Shown here piece after piece: positions 1-4,838 of a stretch of 5,821 nucleotides of DNA (positions are counted from its first letter, which is position 1; each line of letters begins with the position of its first letter). The stretch lies in contig PLRZ01000342.1 of NCBI GenBank assembly GCA_003164075.1, positions 15,502 through 21,322 of the forward strand, read 5' to 3'. Below the pieces are notes generated by a model. It was not told the origin of the DNA. It searched no databases and saw only the letters and a program-made list of their open reading frames with translations. Origin of the DNA: Bryobacterales bacterium. Lineage in GTDB: Bacteria > Acidobacteriota > Terriglobia > Bryobacterales > Bryobacteraceae. Position numbers and translations under genes: made by a program.

Positions 1-326
1 TTGCAGGGCTTGACGATGTATTCCTGGGCCCCTTCCTTCATCGCCGTGATGGCCGTGTCCACCGTGGCGTACGCGGTGATGATGATGATGGAGGCTTCCG
101 GACGCAGGCGGCGGATCTGCATCATGGCTTCGATTCCGTCCATCCCGCCGGGCATCTTCAGATCCACGAAATAAATGGCGTAGTCGCGCAGCCGCGTTTT
201 TTCGATGGCCTCGTGGCCCGATGCCGCGGTATCCACCTGGTAGCCGTCTTCGCGCAACCAGGCGGCCAGCGATTCGCACATCACCTCTTCGTCGTCAACT
301 ACCAGGATCTGCCAGTGGTTATTCAT
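1..326 (-). CDS. Response regulator, receiver domain (3' end beyond window)
   Basis: This is the receiver (REC) domain of a two-component response regulator, which takes a phosphoryl group from a histidine kinase in the cytoplasm. Translation from ATG at 326 gives 108 residues before the left edge. All expected positions are present: strand 1 ILVVDDEE with the acidic pocket D11/D12, phospho-acceptor D55 in YFVDLKMPGGMDG, T84 in IIIITAY, and K106 in YIVKPC. The start is supported by an AAGGA ribosome site 9 nt upstream. The gene begins 4 nt after the stop of the upstream protease gene, so it belongs to the same transcript as the histidine kinase, its likely partner. The output domain, if any, lies outside the window, so it could be a single-domain regulator or an NtrC-type or other regulator. 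The REC assignment is near certain; the regulated function is unknown. Confidence 0.95.
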   Translation of the reverse strand, partial: MNNHWQILVVDDEEVMCESLAAWLREDGYQVDTAASGHEAIEKTRLRDYAIYFVDLKMPGGMDGIEAMMQIRRLRPEASIIIITAYATVDTAITAMKEGAQEYIVKPC

Positions 327-330
327 GCTC

Positions 331-864
331 TCATTTCCTTGGCTCCCGCCTGAGCCACGCGCCGCATTGGGCGCAAAAAGCGGCCTGCTTGCCGTCGATA
401 TGCCGGACGTTGGTGGCCAGCGACATGGCGCAACTCCGGTCCGCGCAATGCACCAGTCCGAACATATGTCCGGTCTCGTGGAGGGCCTCTTTGGCGGCAC
501 GCTCCTTCAACACTTCACGGTTGGGCGGGAGCCCGTAAAACTCCTGCCGCAGCCGCGCCAGGGAAATCACCCCCGCCCGGCCTCCCAATTGCGCGTGCCC
601 GAATACGAACGTCAGCACCGGAACGAAAAGGTCCCGATCGGTCACCGCCAGCAACTTCCCCGCATCGTCCGGACAAAGCCGGGCCACCATTTCCAATACG
701 GCGATGGAGCCGTGCTGCCGCCGGCCGGCGTCATACGCAAAATCCACAGCCGGGATCTCCATTTCCCGCACCGGCAGGCCGAACTCGCCTGCCACGCTAT
801 CGCCGACTATGCGGCGATCCTCCCGGCTCACTTCCGGCGACGACGCCACGTACAGGTACTTCAT
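331..864 (-). CDS. amzA: Archaemetzincin-type zinc metalloprotease
   Basis: This is a 177-residue zinc-dependent peptidase of the archaemetzincin (archaelysin) family. The diagnostic motif is complete: HETGHMFGLVH at residues 129-139 gives three zinc-ligand histidines (H129, H133, H139) and the catalytic E130. It is followed by C140, C145, the Met-turn M147, and a CAQC pair (C164, C167). In this family the four cysteines bind a second, structural zinc. The N-terminus MKYLYVA is the first strand of the fold. No signal peptide or membrane segment is seen, so the protein is probably cytoplasmic, and its length is normal for the family. Its ATG overlaps the kinase stop as ATGA, with AGGA abutting the start, which suggests translation by re-initiation. 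The next gene, a response regulator, starts 4 nt after its stop. Physiological substrates of bacterial members are not known to me. The family call is confident; a role in this signalling operon is inferred only from position. Confidence 0.93.
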   Translation of the reverse strand: MKYLYVASSPEVSREDRRIVGDSVAGEFGLPVREMEIPAVDFAYDAGRRQHGSIAVLEMVARLCPDDAGKLLAVTDRDLFVPVLTFVFGHAQLGGRAGVISLARLRQEFYGLPPNREVLKERAAKEALHETGHMFGLVHCADRSCAMSLATNVRHIDGKQAAFCAQCGAWLRREPRK

Positions 865-2444
865 TCCTTCCGGGCCAACTCCGGCAGCGGCAGTTCCACT
901 CCGGGCCGCGGCTGCAGCGGGAGCGATACCGTGAACGTGGTGCCTTCGCCCACCTTGCTGGTGACTTCGATATCTCCGCCGTGCGCCTCGATAATTCCGT
1001 AGGAGACCGCCAGCCCCAACCCCACGCCCTTGCCTTCCGGCTTGGTGGTGAAGAACGGATGAAAGATCTTGGCCATGTTCTGGGGTAAGATGCCCTCGCC
1101 ATTGTCGGCCACCACGAACCGCACGAACCCGCCGCCCGTATTGGTGGAAACCGCCACCCGCCGCTCGCTTTTGCCATGCGTGGCCTCGGCCGCATTGAGC
1201 AGCAGATTCAAGACCACCTGCTGCATCTGCGACTGGTCGCAGGGCACGGCCGGCAGATCTTCCGCCAGTTTGGTTTCCACCTCCACGCTGCTCAGCTTCA
1301 TCTTGTGCTGCACCAGCGAGAGCGTCATGCGGACGATTTTGTTGACATCGGCCGGCGCGCGTTGCGGCTTGGAGCGGCGCGAGAAAGCCAGCAGGTCGGA
1401 CACAATCCGCCCCACGCGCGTGGTCTCGTTGGTCACCTGGGTCAGGTACCTGCGGAATTCCGGTATGCGCTCATGGGCGATGCCGTCGTCTTTCAACATG
1501 CGCTGCAGCAGCATGGAGAGATTCAGCACGCCGGCGATGGGGTTGTTGATCTCGTGGGCCACGCTGGCGGAAAGTTGCCCCAGCGATGCCAGCCGGTCGC
1601 TGGCCAACAACTTCTGGTGGGCCGCTTTGAGTTGCTGCGTGCGATCCTCCACCTTGGTCTCCAGGCTCTGCGTGAAGGTGTTGATTTCCGCGAGCGCAGT
1701 GCGCAGGCGGTCGCGCATGGTCTCGAAAGAGTGCGCCAGTTCGTCCAATTCCTCGCTGTTGCCGCCGATATCGAGCGGCTTGTCGAGCTCCATCTGGCTG
1801 ATCGCCTTGGTCCCCTCGATCAGCTTCTCGATCGGCTGACCGACAAATCGGCGGGTGAAGAAGATGATGAACAGGCTGATGAGCGTCACTTCCACGCCGG
1901 TGACCAGCAGCACCCGGAATTTCATGCTGGCCACCTCGTGATCCACGCTTTCCAGGTTCAACGACAGGTCCAGCACACCCAGCGTCTTGACGCCGACGGG
2001 ATGCGCGTGGCATTCCGCCTGGCTGCAGGAGCGCTCGTTATAGATCGGCGTGCGCATGTCCAGCCGGCGCCAGCCGTCGGGTCCGCGGTAGACGGCGACG
2101 CGCCTTTTGGCGTCCACCGCCTTCTGGTCCATGGACTCCTGACGATCTTCCCGATTGGTGGAGAACGTGACGTGCCCGGCGCTGTTGAACATGCGGATGC
2201 GGTCGATCCCCTGTTTGAGCGCGATGGTCTGCATCACCTGGTAGGCCGCCTCGCGATGGTCGTCGAGCATGGCGTGCCAGGTGGCGCTGGTGATTCCCTT
2301 GGAGAGCTGGTCGGCCCCCAGGAGCACGGTATTGAGGAGTTGCTTTTCCTCGGTGGTGACGTTGACCAGTCCGGATACCGCCGCCACGATGAGAACAATC
2401 ACCGTGATGGAAAGGATCAGCTTGCGGGCGAGTCGCCGCGGCAT
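861..2444 (-). CDS. Membrane sensor histidine kinase with periplasmic CX4CH motif
   Basis: This is a 527-residue sensor kinase of the inner membrane, autophosphorylating on His and passing phosphate to a response regulator. The order of parts is: TM1 (about 9-29), a periplasmic sensor region (30-176), TM2 (about 177-197), HAMP (about 198-250), a coiled coil (252-282), and HisKA with H297 in SASVAHEINNP. The HATPase follows, with an N box (N413, N417), G1 box DNGEG (447-451), F box FHPFFTTK (461-468) and G2 box GKGVGLGL (471-478). All catalytic boxes are intact. The periplasmic part contains CSQAECH (140-146), resembling a c-type heme attachment site but with four residues between the cysteines; it precedes the strand LGVLDLSL. 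The ligand or redox signal is not known. The ATG at 2444 is chosen because the basic MPRRLARK precedes TM1; no clear Shine-Dalgarno is seen. It is first in an operon with the metalloprotease (ATGA overlap) and the response regulator. Confidence 0.96.
   Translation of the reverse strand: MPRRLARKLILSITVIVLIVAAVSGLVNVTTEEKQLLNTVLLGADQLSKGITSATWHAMLDDHREAAYQVMQTIALKQGIDRIRMFNSAGHVTFSTNREDRQESMDQKAVDAKRRVAVYRGPDGWRRLDMRTPIYNERSCSQAECHAHPVGVKTLGVLDLSLNLESVDHEVASMKFRVLLVTGVEVTLISLFIIFFTRRFVGQPIEKLIEGTKAISQMELDKPLDIGGNSEELDELAHSFETMRDRLRTALAEINTFTQSLETKVEDRTQQLKAAHQKLLASDRLASLGQLSASVAHEINNPIAGVLNLSMLLQRMLKDDGIAHERIPEFRRYLTQVTNETTRVGRIVSDLLAFSRRSKPQRAPADVNKIVRMTLSLVQHKMKLSSVEVETKLAEDLPAVPCDQSQMQQVVLNLLLNAAEATHGKSERRVAVSTNTGGGFVRFVVADNGEGILPQNMAKIFHPFFTTKPEGKGVGLGLAVSYGIIEAHGGDIEVTSKVGEGTTFTVSLPLQPRPGVELPLPELARKE
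2007..2027 (-). other. CX4CH putative heme- or metal-binding motif in kinase sensor region
   Basis: Codons for C140, C145 and H146 of the sensor kinase, within SCSQAECHAHP. The canonical c-type heme site is CXXCH; this one has four residues between the cysteines. It lies between TM1 and TM2, hence on the periplasmic side where cytochrome c maturation acts. Heme attachment is inferred; Fe-S or metal binding, or a disulfide, are alternatives. Confidence 0.55.
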
Positions 2445-2468
2445 AATCGGTATTGAGAGTCCGAAACG

Positions 2469-2497
2469 ATTGTAGCGTGTAGCTTCTTCCTACACAA
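2469..2497 (-). promoter_or_regulatory. Putative sigma70-type promoter of the kinase operon
   Basis: Reading the minus strand, TTGTGT (2497-2492) and TACAAT (2474-2469) are separated by exactly 17 nt. The -10 matches consensus at 5 of 6 positions and the -35 is weaker. It leaves a leader of about 20 nt before the kinase ATG at 2444. Consensus match by eye only. Confidence 0.5.
2477..2495. repeat. Inverted repeat within the kinase promoter spacer
   Basis: GTGTAG (2477-2482) and CTACAC (2490-2495) form perfect 6-bp arms around a 7-nt centre. The repeat fills the -35/-10 spacer of the putative kinase promoter and overlaps the -35 by four bases, a typical operator position. It is too short, and lacks the T-run, to be a terminator. 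Which protein would bind is unknown. Confidence 0.4.
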
Positions 2498-2536
2498 TCC
2501 TGAATTTGAACACAAACGGGCGCCCGTCGGGTGGTT

Positions 2537-2545
2537 TGTTACACT
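2537..2545 (+). promoter_or_regulatory. Putative extended -10 promoter element for mqnA
   Basis: TGTTACACT reads as TGN followed by TACACT, which keeps the conserved first, second and last -10 bases. No good -35 is found at the right distance, which suits extended -10 promoters. Transcription would start about 6-8 nt downstream, at or next to the TTG start codon at 2551. Confidence 0.35.
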
Positions 2546-2550
2546 GAGGG

Positions 2551-3360
2551 TTGCACCCGACCACCACCAGCAAGCTGCGGGTTTGCGCAGTGAGTTTCCT
2601 CAACACCACTCCGTTGGTGTGGGGCATGCTGCACGGTCCGCAGCGGGGACTTTTCCAACTGGATTTCCGGATTCCCTCGGTCTGCGCCGACCGGATGGCC
2701 AGTGGGGACGCGGATATCGGCATCGTGCCCTGTTTCGAACTGACCCGGCAGGATCTGGAAGTGATTCCCGGCGCGGGGATCGCCTGCCATGGTCCGGTGC
2801 GCAGCATTCTACTGGTGTCGCAGCGGCCGGCGGCGGAAATTCGCACGCTGGCGGTGGACAGCAGTTCGCGCACATCGGTGCAACTGGCGCGCGTGATTCT
2901 GGAGCGGCGCTACGGCGCGGAGTATCGGGCCATTCCACACGCACCGGACCTGGACGCGATGCTGCGGGTGGCCGATGCGGCCCTGATCATCGGCGACCCG
3001 GCGCTGCGGCTGGATCCGGCGCTTTTGCCCTACGAGGTCCACGATTTGGGCGGCGAATGGGTGGAGATGACCGGGTTGCCGATGGTATTCGCGGTCTGGG
3101 CGGCCCGCAAGGGAGTGGCGACGCCGGAGGTGGTGGAGGCGTTTCGGGAGTCGTGCCGCTACGGCCGGGAGCGCATGGACGAGATTGTGGCCGCGGAATC
3201 CGCGCGGCTGGGCTTCTCGCCCGGGTTCGTGCGCGAATATCTGACGCGGCACATTGTTCACGAGCTAGGGCCGCGGGAGTATGAGGGAATGGCTCTGTTC
3301 CTGAGCTACGCGAGGGAGAAAGAGCGGACCGGCGGACCGGCGCTCACCATGTTGTCGTAG
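2551..3360 (+). CDS. mqnA: Chorismate dehydratase MqnA (futalosine menaquinone pathway)
   Basis: MqnA removes water from chorismate to give 3-[(1-carboxyvinyl)oxy]benzoate, the first step of the futalosine route to menaquinone, in the cytoplasm. The 269-residue product has the two-lobed periplasmic-binding-protein-like fold of the family and no signal peptide. Recognisable blocks are VCAVSFLNTTPLVWG (11-25, with N18 at the position of the conserved active-site Asn), SGDADIGIVPCFEL (51-64), GPVRSILLVS (81-90), VDSSSRTSVQLAR (102-114), DAALIIGDPALR (142-153) and LPMVFAVWAAR (176-186). TTG at 2551 is chosen because an in-frame TGA ends 3 nt before it, and later starts would cut the first core strand. 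GAGGG directly abuts the TTG, too close for a normal ribosome site. The gene is transcribed divergently from the kinase operon. The last residues (about 262-269) come from sequence that on the other strand looks RHS-derived, so the natural C-terminus may be altered. No downstream menaquinone gene follows in the window. Confidence 0.93.
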   Translation: MHPTTTSKLRVCAVSFLNTTPLVWGMLHGPQRGLFQLDFRIPSVCADRMASGDADIGIVPCFELTRQDLEVIPGAGIACHGPVRSILLVSQRPAAEIRTLAVDSSSRTSVQLARVILERRYGAEYRAIPHAPDLDAMLRVADAALIIGDPALRLDPALLPYEVHDLGGEWVEMTGLPMVFAVWAARKGVATPEVVEAFRESCRYGRERMDEIVAAESARLGFSPGFVREYLTRHIVHELGPREYEGMALFLSYAREKERTGGPALTMLS

Positions 3361-3999
3361 GCGTAGGCGTCGTGTTCCCGCCCGGATACGTCAGCGACGT
3401 CATCTTCCCTTCATTGTCCCACTGGTAGGTGGCCGCCACGCTCACCGGGTATGGGGACGATACGTTGTTGAAATTGTACATCGGCCACGATGCGTGCTCA
3501 TGAGCGCGTCCGGGTATGGAGTGTTGGGTCCAGGGTCGTCGTGCTGGTGTTGAAGGTCCAGACCTTCTCCGATTGGGCGCCCAGGTCCTGCACGGTTCCC
3601 CTCCCGTGAAGGCTGCCGGTGCCGCTCGCCAGCGACAGGCTCCAGGTGTAGGTGCTGCCATTGTAGGCCGGCGACAAGGTGCGGGTCTGCACTTCCCGGT
3701 ACTGCCCGGAGGAGTTGCCGGCGGTGTAAAGGAATGTCCGGTATTGCCACCCCAGCCCGCCGCCCAGCGGGGTGGTGAACTGCATCATTTCGCCGTAGGC
3801 ATTGTACTGAAACTGGTTGGAATTGCCGATTCCCGCGGGCGTTACACTGCTCAGCATTTTCAAGCGTAGGGGAAGGGTGTCGACGGCTCCGAACTGGACG
3901 TGGTAGCATTTTGCAGGTATATTGCGTCTGTTGGCTCGCATCGGTGCGGATGAGCACGTGGTCGGCGGCGGCGTAAGTGTGCGCGTCCTCTATAGCTGC
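3344..3999 (-). pseudogene. Decayed RHS/YD-repeat gene fragment
   Basis: No single frame is open across this stretch, but RHS-repeat-like peptides appear on the minus strand in successive frames. From about 3975 to 3910, one frame gives HTYAAADHVLIRTDASQQT. From about 3900 to 3500, a second gives LSSVTPAGIGNSNQFQYNAY, YGEMMQFTTPLGGGLGWQY and REVQTRTLSPAY, ending at TGA 3500-3498. From about 3490 to 3375, a third gives VAATYQWDNEGKMTSLTYPG. After YPGG the frame is lost again; adding back one base after AACACG would restore NTYAYAYDNM, ending near 3347 inside the mqnA 3' end. It therefore looks like the internal repeat region of an RHS protein, broken by at least three frame changes and probably a deletion near 3490. 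It sits directly downstream of an RHS tip/immunity pair in the same orientation, as displaced RHS remnants often do. Similarity was judged by eye. The exact ends are uncertain. Confidence 0.75.
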
Positions 4000-4001
4000 T
4001 T

Positions 4002-4838
4002 TCATTTCAACCGATAGGGCCGGTCGAAAATCCACTTTCGAGCGCTCGTCGATATTGGCGACGTCCCAAACAAGTGCCACCCTTCGCAGTGGGGCTCACT
4101 CGTCGCGTGAAAGCCGCACCCCTCGTAGTAGTCGCCGTCGGGCATTTTCAGATACATCGTGATCTGGTTGTCCTCCAGATTGAAGTCACGGATGACGACC
4201 TCCTGAACTCCCCGCCATTTGGCCTCGATCTCACTGCGAAGTTCGTCCGCTATGCGTCGCTTTGTGGGATCGTCGGGAGACGGCTTCCAAACGGGTATTG
4301 CGCTCATGTCGAGAGTGATTGTGCAGGTTCCAACAACATCCGTCGCATATTGAAGATCCGCGAATGCCTCGACGCACTCCCGCCAGTTCTTTTCGAGCGG
4401 ACAGGCCCCGCCACCCTGCAGGCCGCCTTTGCCCAACAGATACGTCAGCCGAACACCGGGGCCGAACTCGTTTAGCTTTTGGCGTACGTAAAAGGCAGTG
4501 AGCGGGCCGCGCTGCCAAACATCGGCGTGCAACTCCTGCAAGCCTTTAAACGGGTCAAGTTCTTCAGTCCTCTGGTAAGCGATCTGATGTTTGAAAAAAC
4601 CGAGGGCGGCCGGTTCGGGGCACCTCGCCGGTGTAGAGTCGGCCCCCGGAATCGGGTCTAGATTTAACCGGCCCGTCTCGTCAGACTGGGCCCGTGTGGG
4701 TTGGCCCTTTCCCGCGGCCTCCTTCCTAAGCTGGTTGATCGTCTGTGGATCATCACCGGCATGCTCCGCGGCTGCACCAAGACAAGAGCCGCACAGGCAA
4801 AGAGCGATAGCACCCGTGGCCAGCGTGATTCTGGTCAT
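4002..4838 (-). CDS. Secreted six-cysteine protein, candidate immunity protein of the RHS toxin
   Basis: I do not recognise the family of this 278-residue protein. It opens with a Sec-type signal peptide: MTR, a hydrophobic stretch to about L20, then GAAAEHAGDD with likely cleavage after the alanines near 24. The cysteines near the end of the hydrophobic stretch do not form a clear lipobox. The mature part has six cysteines (73, 146, 155, 172, 241, 251), an even number that suits disulfides in the periplasm. No other membrane segment or catalytic motif is seen. ATG at 4838 is chosen because it precedes the signal peptide, has AGGG 8 nt upstream, and overlaps the stop of the RHS gene as ATGA. 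An in-frame ATG at 4925 would add 29 residues wholly inside the RHS reading frame and bury the signal peptide. The small gene coupled directly behind an RHS tip is usually the cognate immunity gene, and an exported one would suit a tip acting in the periplasm. That role is inferred from position only. Confidence 0.82.
   Translation of the reverse strand: MTRITLATGAIALCLCGSCLGAAAEHAGDDPQTINQLRKEAAGKGQPTRAQSDETGRLNLDPIPGADSTPARCPEPAALGFFKHQIAYQRTEELDPFKGLQELHADVWQRGPLTAFYVRQKLNEFGPGVRLTYLLGKGGLQGGGACPLEKNWRECVEAFADLQYATDVVGTCTITLDMSAIPVWKPSPDDPTKRRIADELRSEIEAKWRGVQEVVIRDFNLEDNQITMYLKMPDGDYYEGCGFHATSEPHCEGWHLFGTSPISTSARKWIFDRPYRLK

Noticed and set aside
1176..2456. 426-codon open frame on the plus strand opposite the histidine kinase
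   Set aside because: It is His/Gln/Arg/Gly-rich with no recognisable domain, and lies fully antisense to a kinase with every catalytic motif intact. It is a high-GC shadow frame.
2538..2546. The 9-mer GTTACACTG occurs at 2538 and again at 3841, possible repeat or attachment site
   Set aside because: The match does not extend on either side; one copy is promoter-like and the other is inside RHS coding debris. Chance is the simpler explanation.
3320..3345. Repeated CGGACCGG-like units near the mqnA end, considered as a terminator
   Set aside because: They are direct repeats, not a hairpin, are inside the coding frame, and are not followed by a T-run.
3442..4005. Minus-strand frame from ATG 4005 overlapping the immunity candidate's stop as ATGA, a possible third coupled gene
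   Set aside because: Only the first part (HTYAAADHVLIRTD) looks protein-like, and RHS-like. The rest is Arg/His/Pro-rich while the RHS similarity moves to another frame, so it is better explained as pseudogene debris.
4767..4838. Lipoprotein signal (lipobox) in the secreted protein
   Set aside because: The cysteines near the end of the hydrophobic segment lack the usual Leu at -3 with a small residue at -1 (CGSC, IALC), so a standard signal peptidase I site is more likely.
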